From the NCBI GenBank assembly GCA_023634235.1, contig JAMKCF010000006.1:5115421-5179420 (forward strand): a DNA stretch of 64,000 nucleotides. Reading direction: 5' to 3'. Origin of the DNA: Pisaster brevispinus (taxonomy: Eukaryota > Echinodermata > Asteroidea > Forcipulatida > Asteriidae). Of this stretch, positions 11,704-23,130 are shown in pieces. Both the position numbers and the translations under genes were made by a program. The notes beneath the pieces were generated by a model. It did not search any database, was not told the DNA's origin, and was given only the letters and a program-made list of their open reading frames with translations. Numbering within the stretch: position 1 is the first letter of the stretch; every line of letters starts with the position of its first letter.

Positions 11704-12687
11704 TCATCTTGACACACTGAGGCATCCATTTACTTTGGAGTAGACACACCTTACTCCTTCCTTACTCCTTAATGGCGGAGTCTCTGTCAATTCTTCACCG
11801 GTCTCTAGCCGTGGGTCAAAATTCAGTTCAGCGTACGGCAACTCTTCCTGGACCCCCCTGTGCTGTGGTGGCAAGTGCATTGACCAATCACCACTCTGAC
11901 TGTCCCAACTTACAAAATCTACATGTACTCTACTGTCCGCATTTCTGAGTCTGTCATTTTGGTGATTCCGTCGGCATTGACACCTTTTTCTGCGTTTACA
12001 TGTAACCACTATGACTAGAGCAAAGAGAAACATGACAGTACAAGCGCTGCCTACAATCAGGTGCACAACATTCAAATGGGATGCATTGTCCCTAGCAGAG
12101 GGTCTCTTTGTTTCAGTAAAACGAACAACAGTTTGCAACCCTTGCTCTGTGGTTTGACTGACACTTGGGGCACTGAAAGGATCCAAGATTTCACTGACAC
12201 CCTGGGAATGTGTGAGCTCATCGACTGTTGCAGTGGCTGCTGCTGCACTAAGGACAGTGAGAACAGCATCACCTGTGACAGACTTTGATTTGTTTGCCTT
12301 AACATATGCTACACAAAAAAACTCATTGGTGCTGTCCGCCAGTTCTACATTCTTAACTCGTAAGGTAATAAAACGGTCATCAACAAACACAGAATATTTT
12401 TCAGCATCCAAGTTGTCATAAATTGTCTCGCAATCGCTGACATACTCTTGCAGGGTCACATTCCCATGCCATCGCACAATCCAATAAACGAATATCTCTT
12501 CCCTTATCAAGTGCGTGCAGTTAATCGATACCAGTGTTTTGCAAGTTAGATTTACATCATCCCCTTCAATGGCAGTCACATTGTATGGATCGCTAGTAAA
12601 AAACTCCCATCCATAGGACATTTTAAAGGACATGTAAAACAATGTATACAGCAAAGCTAGTGCTCTTAGTGCATTCAATGGTAACAT
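11704..12687 (-). CDS. Single-Ig type I receptor with canonical ITIM (nested gene 1)
   Basis: Predicted cell-surface inhibitory receptor of 327 residues from the chosen Met, which is followed by a hydrophobic signal peptide (LPLNALRALALLYTLFY). The frame stays open 22 codons further up, to 12753, but those codons look like leader or intron sequence. There is one V-type Ig domain: Cys49 and Cys125 (NEFFC) form the core disulfide with Trp69, and an extra pair (Cys57 at Cx7C spacing, Cys86) is shared with the other cluster members. A Ser/Thr-rich stalk follows, then a membrane segment at about 206-229 ending in KRRKR. The cytoplasmic tail has a perfect ITIM, LPYAELNF (Tyr285), and a second Tyr316 in CVYSKV, 31 residues later. 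This resembles the paired-tyrosine tail of CD33-type Siglecs. It is the leftmost and most divergent receptor and has no close duplicate here. The fold and ITIM are visible; the function is inferred. Confidence 0.85.
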   Translation of the reverse strand: MLPLNALRALALLYTLFYMSFKMSYGWEFFTSDPYNVTAIEGDDVNLTCKTLVSINCTHLIREEIFVYWIVRWHGNVTLQEYVSDCETIYDNLDAEKYSVFVDDRFITLRVKNVELADSTNEFFCVAYVKANKSKSVTGDAVLTVLSAAAATATVDELTHSQGVSEILDPFSAPSVSQTTEQGLQTVVRFTETKRPSARDNASHLNVVHLIVGSACTVMFLFALVIVVTCKRRKRCQCRRNHQNDRLRNADSRVHVDFVSWDSQSGDWSMHLPPQHRGVQEELPYAELNFDPRLETGEELTETPPLRSKEGVRCVYSKVNGCLSVSR

Positions 12688-13019
12688 GACAAATGTATTA
12701 GCGGCACTACTGACTGATGAAATGTACTGAAAGTTTTGTAAGTTTCCTAGCATATTTCAAAAGCTTCAGGGTAATGTAACATTTCGCCTGATTTCAATAC
12801 ATTTTATATCAGCACTACGGTCCATCAATCTGTCAAACAGTAAGTTGTGAATGGTTGCCACACACTACATGTAGTTACAATTGTGTAGAACTGTTGTATT
12901 GCAAGTAAGTTTTCCTTCCATGACTTTTAATATGTGTGTCGCGTAAACAAGCAGACAAAGTCAAACTGAAATCTGTTGGATGCATTTGCCGAGCTCTGCT
13001 GGCTGCCGGGTACAATCTT

Positions 13020-13410
13020 GAGCAGACCCCATCCACAAAGTAGAAAGTCATCAGTCATGATGTAAGATGTGTAACTCGACTTCACCACCACAACCAATTA
13101 ACAAGTCGATAGTTAACAGTCCTCTCGGGGTTGTGATTGTAGAAAAGTGAAAAATCCTGAGAAATGGGAATCAGTCTCAGGAAGACGCGACTGAAAGACG
13201 TTCAGCCTCTCTACCACAGGTGGGAAAAACGCGGTTTGGTAACAATACAGCCGCCCTCTATCTCCCCTTGAAGGTAGAACGTTTGATAGACTGGTCCCCT
13301 CGAAGTGTGACGTCAGATGTTCGGGCAAAACGTTTGAAGGCAAGGGACATATCTGTAGAAGAAAGTCTTGACCCTCACGCGAAAACTCTCTCCGACAGCT
13401 CACAATAACG
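13020..13410 (-). promoter_or_regulatory. Possible upstream leader or promoter region of nested gene 1
   Basis: A GC-richer island about 330-720 bases upstream of the first receptor. It contains TGACGTCA (13311-13318) and no transposon signature that I recognise. An untranslated first exon and promoter could lie here, because several sister genes appear to have a spliced leader. No TATA or initiator element was convincing. Confidence 0.25.
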
Positions 13411-13629
13411 AACAGTTACAAAAACGCTTACTGTGATGACAAACTGTTTGCTCCATTCATATACATAGAGTCCGTGCTTCTTTTGATGTGCACAGTAAAA
13501 AAATTCCATCAAACAGATTGACATATAAAAAAAAACTACATAGATTTTCAAATCTGATCATTTGCCACAAAACGAGGAAAACGTACACTGTGAACACTGA
13601 AACTTGGAGATTAGCTCATCTATACACAA

Positions 13630-13647
13630 GTGTGTGTGTGTGTGTGT
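13630..13647. repeat. (GT)n microsatellite
   Basis: Nine consecutive GT dinucleotides. Confidence 0.9.
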
Positions 13648-15963
13648 TAATGCAAGAAATTTCCTTTTTACAAAATTTTCTACATAAAAGATTACATGTA
13701 GGTATGCGTCTTAACAACTGAAACTCTCTTAATAGATTTATGTTCATTTATGGGTTTATCTGTACTTACTAAAATAATAAGGAACTACTACCAAAAAAAC
13801 CCCAAATCAATTTCACTTTCATTAACTGGTTACGGTAGCAGAACAAAAAACATGTTTGAAAAACATTCCAAGGAGTTTTTTTCAACCATCAAGAATTTTT
13901 TCGAGTCCAAGATAATCATTTTTTCCTTTTTACTGAAGCTAGACATGACATTTGGTGCTTTGGGAAAAAGTAGGAACATTTTATTGAGTAGAAGAGCTAG
14001 CCTACATGTAGGTGTGGTGTAGGCTTTAATAGACTTTTCAGGCTTTTTAATCATAACTTTCCTGATTTTTCCCAAAGGCAAAAAAAAATAAAAAATCGTA
14101 AATCAGTCTAAAGTAGGTTGAATATCATGCCAGACTGGAACAGACAATTGACACTAACCCTATAAAGCAGAGAAAATGGTGACTGTACAAAATGCACAAT
14201 TCCACAGCAACAACCATCCAATATGGCACGGTGCATAAAATGTTTCAATCAGAACAAACTGCCCAGACTTTGTACATGTGGTACCTTTACACTGTAAAAA
14301 TATAAAGAGCCATGTAATTATAATAATAATATGCAGTTCTTAAAACGTGCTTATTAATAAAGCTGAAACAAAAAGTGATCAACCTGGCGCCCAAACAATA
14401 AGTTCTTTCCCCAATGGGCAGCTCCTATTGGCTTATTGTTACTTTACCAAACAACCACCAAACGGAACTGGCCAATCCCAGGAGGGCCCGCGAAACCACG
14501 GAGTGGTCAAGTCCTACCCGTCCAAATTTGAGGGGTTGCAGTTCAATGATTACATTTCCACCTTTTGGTAATCCCTGAAGTTAGATTTCAATGAACTTTT
14601 GGAAACAGTATTACCATCACAAAAGAAGTAAACATTAAAAAGAGCTGGGCTCGAGCCAAGATTGATCTTAACTGTGAATAAATCTTAATTGCTAAGCACA
14701 GTGTGACGTCACAATACAAATCACCAACAGCATTACTGAAAACTCATCTTTAGATGAATCTTACTGCATGATTTGTGAAATTGGCCTCAAGACTTTTTAT
14801 ACATATAATAGTCAGTTGATAACAGCAATATTTTTTCACAAGGCATACATTAAAAAGTCTACAATTTCTCATTCTTGCTTATTATATACTGTTGAAAGTA
14901 AAATGAGTAGGTTTTTGCAAACTGCTTAACAACCAAAATGATCATGGAAATTGTAAAGGCACTGATTATTCATTAATGGATAGTTTCCTTTAAAAAATTC
15001 TGTACCAGGTAGATCTAGACCGCTTAACTAGGACACACCACAAATACTGTAATACCAGGGTTCTCCCCATGTACAAGCTAGCATATCGGGGTGATACCCG
15101 CGAATTGTGTGCCGATATGTGGCAAATTTCGGCCGATACACCAAAAACAATTACATTATGTTTGTTGGGTTTTTTTCCTCAAAAAAATTGAGAAAAAACC
15201 AAAAAGAGTGCTCCAGGTTGTACAGTAGGGCTTTTAAAACCAAGATAAAGTAGAAAGCATTCCAAAGATGTTGTTTCAATTTAGCATGCTTCGGCCAAGC
15301 ATCAAAAATGTATGTCCAGAATGCCCAACAGTTTTGAAAAAACCTGGGGAGAACCCTAAATACTGTTAGTGTTAGAATTTATCAGCTACATTATGTTAAC
15401 TATCAAGTAATAAACCACAAGGGAAAGTGACTGGGTAAATTTAAAATAATTTGGGGTTGAGCAAAGAAAAATTGACAAGATCGGAACTTGAACCTGCAAC
15501 CTCCTGCAAGTAATCCAGATGCCGCAGGCTCCAGGGCCGCCATAGTCAGTTTTTCTTTATTCAAACCCGAGTTACAATATTTTATGTACAATATGTTTAC
15601 GGCAATTACAGACCATGTATGATTGTGCATATGCTGTATAGACTGACAGTTCGGAAATCCACTGAAAATTTTAGACTCTTGACCCAAACCAACCCACCGA
15701 TTGAAACCCTCTGCTGCACAGGTAATATTATTAAAACATGCTACTCTGAACAGGAGTAAATTAGTTATTGAAGCAGTTTGGGTATTTTAAACACATTTTT
15801 ATGAGTAATTACAATTGAACCGATAATAATAGTAAAGAAAAAATGACATGTTTTTTGGTGATAGATCCATCTAGCACAGTGTTGCTGTCAAAATGATCAA
15901 AAAGTGTTAAAAGACACTTAAGTGCTTCAGACAAAGTTTGGTGACCACCCTGACTCTTACTTT

Positions 15964-18005
15964 TTAGGTGTTCGGCCAGCAGCCGAACAACTATTGTAAT
16001 TGTTCTGTTTCTTTTATTTATTTTTTTTCGTCGTCTTCTTCCTTCGAAAATTGTCGGTCGATTAACTCAATAATGAAAATGAATTGAAATTGAAACTTAC
16101 CATGTACAAAGATCTTAGTGATGAAACCGCAACTTTTTGGGAATGATGACGTCATTAATGACGTCATTACGTTAAAAAAATCTTAAATAATTTGAAAATT
16201 TCATATCTTGAGAACCATAGATGCTACATACAAGATCTTTGATGCATATGAATGGTCTTGTAATGTTGTACAAATTGTATGCAAATCGTGACCTCATTTG
16301 ACTTTTACTTCCGGTCGAAACCGGAAGTTAAAGGTACAAATTATGTTATTTGGGGCTCTGGAGCCTAAGTGAAGCAAAATATGAAAAAACTTTCAATGAA
16401 TAATATTTTGTTTAGCTCATGAGCATTCTAGAAATATAATACGTGACGTCATAGCTACGTCACAACGAAAATCGTAGACGAGGTTGAATTTTTTTTTATT
16501 TTGCTATCTCCAAAACTAAAGCTTGTACGGACTTGAAACTTTCCAATTACCTAGACCACAGTGTGTACATGACAAAAAACAATTTTTGGAATGATGACGT
16601 AATTACATTAAATTGAAGTTTTATGTTAAAATTATCATATCTCAAGAACCATATATGCTACATACATGATAATTGTACCATATAAAAGCTCTTGAGGTAT
16701 TAAACACTTCTTACACACTTCTTACACCCATTTGACCTTTACTTCCGGTCGAAACCGGAAGTTGAAAGTTTGTAAATAAAAATTTGTATCTCATTTACTT
16801 AAATGTTTTTGTTAATATAATTACGTGATTTTAAAACCCTTAGACCATTCTACAAATTTTTACAATGTGTGACCCCATTTGACCTTCACTTCCGGTCCAA
16901 ACCGGAAGTATAAGTTTGCACATACAAAAATGTGTATCTTATTAATGAAACGTGGTACATTAATAGTCATTAAGCCATGAGAATGAAAGTTATAGATTTG
17001 CGTCCGGGCATTTTTGAAATGACATGAGGCTTTTTTTCATTTTTCATTATTCATTATTTTCTTGCAGTAAGCTTCTTCAACGATGTAATTGCAATATAAC
17101 AAGTGTGAATGTAGTTATTAATGCTAGTGATCTTGCTATATTGGGTAAACAAACTCCTGAGATTTCCCTACATCTGTCTCACATACCATGCGTACTAAAA
17201 AACAGCGTCCGTCCAAAATTCTCAAAATACCAAATGCGCCCGTTCAAAAAATGTAGCGCCCGGACAAAATCGTCAACGCCCGCGCAACAGAATCACGACG
17301 TACATGTACACATGCACAAGCCACCGTTAATAGTGTGCAGCGACTGGTACCCAGAGGTCGGCTATTTCCTAACGGCATTTCGCGTGCATTTTTCTCTGTG
17401 TCGCAGGGCATCCTGATTACATTTTTAGTCGATGAACGGAAACTTGTCTCCAAGACTCAATAATTAATTCAACCCCGCGCTATCATGAGAGATGTTATTA
17501 TTGTACATTGTCCACCCTGTGGAGAACCCTGCTTGTATACTACTAATAAAATGCGTAAATATAACCTTTTACCGTTGTTTGATGATTTGAAACTTGAAAA
17601 TTTGTGATGCAATCTTTTTTGTGAAAAAAATGAAATTTTTTGAAAATAATAAAAATTTTCGGTGGTAGCTTTCAGAGCATGCGGGCGGTGGAAGCAAATC
17701 TATCATTTTCATTCTCATGGCCTTACACCATTTCAAAGCTTTTTGGCAATTCTAGATATCTCGTACAAAGTGTGACCCCAGTTGACCTTTAGTTCCTGTC
17801 AAAACCGGAAGTTGAAGTTTCATATGACAAACCTTCATGCTATGATCTTGCATAAAGATTAACAAAAGCAAGTAAATATTTTGCCCGTCAGCACAGTACA
17901 AGGAGACAAAATACCTGCACGCAATATTGAACTTATTTTCAACTACGCAGTCACTACGTTCAAGGTGAACACCGTGAGTTTGTACACAAACTCTCAATCT
18001 CTAGT
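15964..18005 (-). mobile_element. Hairpin-ended noncoding element, 2-kb copy in unit A
   Basis: Starts TTAGGTGTTCGGCCAGCAGC with the hairpin GTTCGGC/GCCGAAC and ends near CTCTAGT, so it is inverted relative to the 8.1-kb copy, which starts ACTAGAC and ends GCCGAACACCTAA. Inside are the same CTTCCGG..CCGGAAG palindromes (for example near 16310, 16740 and 16890) and CRE-like TGACGTCA pairs (16147, 16159). A nested TIR element lies at 16973-17722. The orthologous positions in units B and C hold 30 and 28 T residues, which marks the insertion site. There is no coding capacity. The hairpin followed by CTAA is reminiscent of Helitron 3' ends, but the other end does not begin with TC, so the class is uncertain. 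Confidence 0.65.
16973..17722. mobile_element. Nested Harbinger-like TIR element, copy in unit A
   Basis: A 750-bp element with terminal inverted repeats GGCCATGAGAATGAAA (first G changed to A here) and 3-bp TTA target duplications on both sides. Close copies lie at 25993-26750 and 28890-29648. The 3-bp TWA duplication and GGCC start fit PIF/Harbinger-type elements. The interior holds no transposase. Confidence 0.65.
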
Positions 18006-18286
18006 TTTATTTTTGTTGTTGTTAGCAATTCACTTTTGGGTTGCGACCCATACATGTAGTTTGCCAACCATTATAGGCAAACTAATACAAAGGAAACTGA
18101 ATATTATGGACAAATAAAATACAAATTATAATAACAATAACAGAAATCAGTTTGATTTTTTTTGTTTCGTAATACATACATTTGTTTCACACATGCCCTC
18201 ACACGGTCCAAATTACTGCAAATTAAAACCACATACACAGGGCTATGACAGGGCTTATTCTTGGGAGTGGCACCCCTCTTCTTCAC

Positions 18287-19417
18287 TCAGTAGACATGTG
18301 GGATGACAGTTGGGGCGAGACAGACTCCTGCAACTATGAAACACCACACGATGAGCCCCATAGAAGAGTGTGCAGCATCTGAAGGAGAGATTGCTGATGA
18401 AGGAGTTCCAGAGTCCTGTGTAGAAATCAGCAGCACTGACCAAGAACTGCTCTGACTGCAATGAGGTTGGTACTCCACCTCACATTTCACTTCAGTTCCG
18501 TTGTCGGCTACAGACGGAGCATTCACTCTGAGGGATTTCCCAGCTTCAAGCAACTCAAACTTATCAGTCTCTCCATCAACGGCTTGTGGTGGTTGGCCAT
18601 TTGAGCGTACAAACCATTTGTAGAAAGAAGGCAGAGCACCAGTGTCACAGTTGAAAGTATATGGCCCACCACTTTCCACTAACTTCATTACTAGAGGTGA
18701 TATAGACACAGGTAACTTGAATGGACCTACTTCACACTGTGAAACACTACAACTTCCCTTGGCGCGGCATGTAAACCTCTCACAGTTGTGAGATTTTCTG
18801 AGATCATGTGTCACATTGTGAAAGTTGCCTTGAGTTGAAGTCTGTTCCAAAGTTTCATTGTTGGAGGAAAACCAGGTGAGTGTAGTCTGACTACCCTTTG
18901 GTTGTTTACAACTTAAAAACAGGTGGTCAGCTTCTTCAAGGACGCTACACTGTGGATAATTGTCGTTCTGTGGTTGACATGTGGGAGACGGTGCTGTTGC
19001 TGATTTCATGATGTTTACATGTAACTGTGCCTCTTCAGATTTACTAAGGTAGTTATTAAAAAAAACACAACTATATATCCCTTCATCTGACGAGGTAACA
19101 TTGGAGATGTTCAACTGATATAAATGTGAAACACTGTCCCAACTTACACTTGCATGTTCAGGCAGTGCAGGTTGTTTATTTTCACAGGTACTTAACATGG
19201 TTTTTTCGGAGGGTTCAAGTTCAGACTTAAATTGCCAATAGATCCATGAAGTTCCACTGCACTGAATGTCTACAGTAGTGGAGCAATTAAACGATACACT
19301 GCTCCCCTCCTCTACAGTCTGATCCTGGGGATGCAGACTCCATTCACCAGACGCTAACCCATGAGACAAACACAGTCCCAGCATCACCATACAAACAATC
19401 ATCACAGATGCCCCCAT
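18287..19417 (-). CDS. Three-Ig receptor A, hydrophobic C-terminus, no signalling tail
   Basis: A 376-residue single-exon protein. The signal peptide is VMIVCMVMLGLCLSHGLASG. Domain 1 is V-like (Cys45, Trp61, Cys117 in EGIYSC, extra pair Cys53/Cys78). Domain 2 has Cys170, Trp182 and Cys217. Domain 3 has Cys257, Trp268 and Cys312. The protein ends SSMGLIVWCF and then IVAGVCLAPTVIPHVY, a hydrophobic stretch reaching the C-terminus after a small-residue SPSDAAHSS spacer. That is the layout of a GPI-attachment signal, although a plain membrane anchor with a tiny tail is possible. There is no tyrosine signalling motif. Domains 2 and 3 share blocks (HNVTHDLRK, NGTEVKCEVEYQP, SSSWSVLLIS) with the ITIM and ITAM-like receptors at 46080-53579. 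It is the first of a tandem trio and retains a 10-residue segment of domain 3 that B and C have lost. Likely a decoy or co-receptor. Confidence 0.85.
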   Translation of the reverse strand: MGASVMIVCMVMLGLCLSHGLASGEWSLHPQDQTVEEGSSVSFNCSTTVDIQCSGTSWIYWQFKSELEPSEKTMLSTCENKQPALPEHASVSWDSVSHLYQLNISNVTSSDEGIYSCVFFNNYLSKSEEAQLHVNIMKSATAPSPTCQPQNDNYPQCSVLEEADHLFLSCKQPKGSQTTLTWFSSNNETLEQTSTQGNFHNVTHDLRKSHNCERFTCRAKGSCSVSQCEVGPFKLPVSISPLVMKLVESGGPYTFNCDTGALPSFYKWFVRSNGQPPQAVDGETDKFELLEAGKSLRVNAPSVADNGTEVKCEVEYQPHCSQSSSWSVLLISTQDSGTPSSAISPSDAAHSSMGLIVWCFIVAGVCLAPTVIPHVY

Positions 19418-19825
19418 TCTTCACACTTCAGATTAACGCTTCGGCAATGTCGACCTGATCATCCGGATCAAAAGAAAGCAATGACTTCTACTTCATGGTG
19501 TCTCAATGTCTATAAAGTTTCCCTGTCACTTAGTTTGCAAATAACCAAATGAAAAGACCCCTTGTCAAAACAAAAGTCCGTTTACATGCCAGACAGGAAG
19601 TACCAGTACCTTGATGAGATACTGAAAGCAATGGATTTAAAACATACTTTTACACAAAACTGTTTTCAATTTTCAGCCCTGAACTTATTTTAAATCCTTG
19701 TATATACAAGCAATGACTTTAATAAAAATCAAGCCAAAAAAGGAGTTACATAGCTCCTTGGCTCTGCACACTAAACTGAACTCTAAGATTCCATATCTTG
19801 CCGACAGTTAAACAATGACATGTTA

Positions 19826-20132
19826 GCCTTGTTTGGGACAAACTCGCTGGGTGAGAAGTTACATTGCAGATTGTCATCTAGCTGTGGTCGACATGTGGGT
19901 GTGGTGATCGTACTATTAGGTCTAGGTGGTGACTTGAATGATTTGATGATGTGAAGATGTGCATAGCAAAGTTTTGATTTACATTTAGTTAGCAATAAGT
20001 AAACTCCGTTACTGTCAGACATTACATTCAGAAGGTGTAAAAAATATCCTGAACTTGTTCAGTTGACCGTGAACGAGTGATTGTACCCAGTGGGTTTGTA
20101 AGAATTACCTCAACCACTCAGGCAAACATAAC
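19826..20132 (-). pseudogene. Relic of Ig receptor domain 1-2 junction (copy 1)
   Basis: The minus strand reads MSDSNGVY, YAHLHIIKSFKSPPRPNSTI and CRPQLDDNLQCNFSPS, closely matching the domain 1/2 junction of the receptors at 46080-48182 and 52158-53579. Further upstream blocks (TCAGTTGACCGTGAACGAG, CAACCACTCAGG) also match domain 1 at the DNA level. The F-strand cysteine region is scrambled (YLLLTKCKSKLCYAHL instead of YYCQLN), the frame breaks on both sides, and the signal peptide, the rest of domain 2 and domain 3 are absent. It is a broken duplicate that marks a duplication boundary. Confidence 0.75.
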
Positions 20133-20340
20133 AATTGATAATTGATCATTGATTAATAATTGATCGATAGTGATTGCATCAACCAAACTACATGCAAGCA
20201 AATGGAATGATAGGGTCCTCTACAAATACAACTTATTTTTATATTTCTACATTATTTATGTATTTCTATATATATTTATTTGGAGGATTGGCACTGATGA
20301 ACTTCTTCTAAAATTATTGAGCTTTTAAGATAACAATGCG

Positions 20341-20466
20341 TCTTTTTATAAAGACTTATAAATTTAGCACTTCGCACTTCTCCTAATGCCAAAACTAGAA
20401 GATCTTTTTATAAAGACTTATAAATTTAGCACTTCGCACTTCTCCTAATGCCAAAACTAGAAGATC
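20341..20466. repeat. 62-bp direct tandem duplication
   Basis: TCTTTTTATAAAGACTTATA through AAAACTAGAAGATC occurs twice in a row here but only once, slightly altered, in the paralogous position (33277-33336). Confidence 0.85.
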
Positions 20467-21367
20467 AGTACCCGGATCTAAGATAGCGTGTCAAAATTCA
20501 CCAACCTGTATGTATGCGTGCTTACACGTCCAAGCTCTATGTTTACTCGAGTTACTGGCTGCATGTACAAATGCGGTCTGGCGCGCCAATGCAGTGATCG
20601 CAAGAGAGCTAGGTGGTGGAATGTTTGTCTGGCATACAGGTATATGGAGCAAAAGTGACATCATTATTCTTCATTTAATTGGCATCTAGTCGTGCAAGTG
20701 TTACAACTACTGTACCATCAAATGGTACATGTTGTAGGTTAACCTACATGTACTGTACTGCTGTGTACATTCAAAAGCTTACACAATAATGTAAAGTGAG
20801 CAGGCAAAATTTTTCTTTATCATACATTTTATGGATACAATAAAAACCTTATGATAATGTTATTGTTAAACTTATTCAGGGGTAAGAGTCACAGCTGACT
20901 GAAATGACTGAAACCATGCTCCAAATTTGAGGGGTTGCAGTTCAAAGATTAAATTTCCACCTTTTGGTAATCCCTGAAGTTCGATTTCAATGAGCTTTTG
21001 AAAACAGTATCCCCATCACAAAAGAAGTAAGCAGTAAAAAGAGCTGGACTCGAGCCAAGATTGATCTTAGCTGTAAATAAATCTTAATTGCTAAGCAAAG
21101 TTAGAGGTCACAATACAAATCACCAACAGCATTACTGACAACTCATCTTTAGATGAATCTTACTGCATGATTTGTGAAATTGGCCTCAAGAAATTGTATA
21201 CGTATAATAATAACAGCAACTTTTTCACAAGGCAGACATAAAAAAGTCTACAATTTCTCAATCTTGCTTATTATATATTGTTGAAAGTAAAACGAGTAGG
21301 TTTTTGCAAACTGCTTATAACAACCAAAATGATCATGGAAATTGTAAAGGCACTAATTATTTATTAA

Positions 21368-21846
21368 CCCTAACCATGCTAAATGCAACAATATGCACCA
21401 AATGGTAATAGTTGTTGTGATCTGTTGCATTTGGCAGTCAACTCAGATGTCATTTTTTGACTGAATTTGTTGCATTCAGCAGTGAAGTGACTTCATATAG
21501 GTTTGGGTGCTTCTATTGTATCTGAACAACTTATAATGGGTATTTCAAAATATTTTTTATGGGAAAAGTATTGAGAAGTATGATGTAATATTAGGTAAGA
21601 ATCATAATTCAAATCATATTCAAAAGACTGTATAATAACAGTTAAACATTACACTTATGTGCATACTGTTGCATTTAGCAGGGCAAACACCATTGCTCAG
21701 TCCTATCTAACACAAACAACATGCCTGCACAATGCAACAAAATCCCTTGTTGCATTTTGTTGGATATGGCATGGTTCTCATTTCAACTGTGTTGCATTCT
21801 GTTGTATTTGGCAGGCTTTGTGGAGAGACCCTAATGGGGGTTAGGG
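21368..21846. mobile_element. piggyBac-like MITE, copy in unit B
   Basis: A 479-bp element starting CCCTAACC and ending GGTTAGGG, flanked by TTAA on both sides (21364-21367, 21847-21850). The corresponding position in unit A reads ATTCATTAATGGATAG with no insertion, so a single TTAA-type target (ATTAATGG) was duplicated. TTAA duplication and a CCCTA start are the hallmarks of piggyBac. The interior is noncoding and rich in short TGTTGCATTT/GGCAG subrepeats. Confidence 0.88.
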
Positions 21847-22325
21847 TTAATGGATAGTTTCAATCAAAAAATTCTGTACCAGGTAGGTCTGGACCGCTCA
21901 ACTAGGACACACCACAAATAATACTGTAATACCAGGGTTCTCCCCATGTACAAGCTAGCATATCGGGCCGATACGCGCAAATTGTGTGCCGATATGTGGC
22001 AAATTTCAGCCGATACACACACAAATATTATGTTTGTTTGTTTGTTTTTTCCTCAAAAAAATTGAGAGAAAATCATAAAGAGTGCTCCAGGTTGTACAGT
22101 AGGGTTTTTAAAACCAAGATAAACACCAAGTAGAAAACATTCCAAAGAAGTTGTTTCAATTTAGCGTGCTGCGGCCTAACATCAAAAATAGTGGTCCAGA
22201 ATGCCCCACAATTTTGAAAAAACCTGGGGAGAACCCTAAATACTGTTAGTGTTACAATTTATCAACTACATTATGTTAACTATCAAGTAATAAACAACAA
22301 GGGAAAGTGACTGGGTAAATTTAAA

Positions 22326-22445
22326 ATAATTTGGGGTTGAACAAAGAAAAATTGACAAGATCGGAACTTGAACCTGCAACCTCCGGCACATTAATCCAGA
22401 TGCCGCAGGCTCCAGGGCCGCCATAGTCAGTTTTTCTTTATTCAA
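22326..22445 (-). repeat. tRNA-like SINE remnant (copy in unit B)
   Basis: The minus strand shows a B-box-like GGTTCAAGTTCCGATC after GGCGGCCCTGGAGCCTGCGG. Paralogous copies are at 15466-15548 and 35190-35300, so it predates the tandem duplications. Confidence 0.5.
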
Positions 22446-22836
22446 ACCCGAGTTACAATATTTTATGTACAATATGTTTACGGCAATTACAGACCATTTA
22501 TGTATGATTGTGCATATGCTGTACAGACTGACAGTTCGGAAATCCACTGAAAATTTTAGACTCTTGACCCAAACCAACCCACCGATTGAAACCCTCTGCT
22601 GCACAGGTAATATTATTAAAACATGCTACTCTGAACAGGAGTAAATTAGTTATTGAAGCAGTTTGGGTATTTTAAACACATTTTTATGAGTAATTACAAT
22701 TGAACCGATAATAATAGTAAAGAAAAAATGACATGTTTTTTGGTGATAGATCCATCTAGCACAGTGTTGCTGTCAAAATGTTCAAAAAGTGTTAAAAGAG
22801 ACTTAAGTGCTTCAGACAAAGTTTGGTGACCACCCT

Positions 22837-22871
<35 letters not shown>

Positions 22872-23130
22872 CAATTCACTTTTGGGTTACGACCCATACA
22901 TGTAGTTTGCCAACCATTATAGGCAAACTAATACAAAGGAAACTGGATATTATGGACAAAAGAATACAAATTATAATAACAATAACAGAAATCAGTTTGA
23001 TTTTGTTGTTTCGTAATACATACATTTGTTTCACACATGCCCTCACACGGTCCAAATTACTGCAAATTAAAACCACATACACAGGGCTATGACAGGGCTT
23101 ATTCTTGGGAGTAGCACCCCTCTTCTGCAC

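Larger units (their letters stand above)
14521..19820. repeat. Tandem duplication unit A (3' flank, receptor A, 5' flank)
   Basis: From CCAAATTTGAGGGGTTGCAG onward the sequence recurs at 20924 (unit B) and 33776 (unit C) through the 3' flank, the receptor gene and its 5' flank. Unit A differs by lacking the piggyBac-like MITE present in B and C and by carrying a 2-kb hairpin-ended insertion (15964-18005) where B and C have a pure T run. Confidence 0.85.

Noticed and set aside
17024..17453. 130-residue plus and 69-residue minus open frames in the 2-kb element (and their copies at 26254-26531 and 29152-29429)
   Set aside because: They lie in the noncoding Harbinger-like insert, differ in length between copies and carry no transposase motifs.
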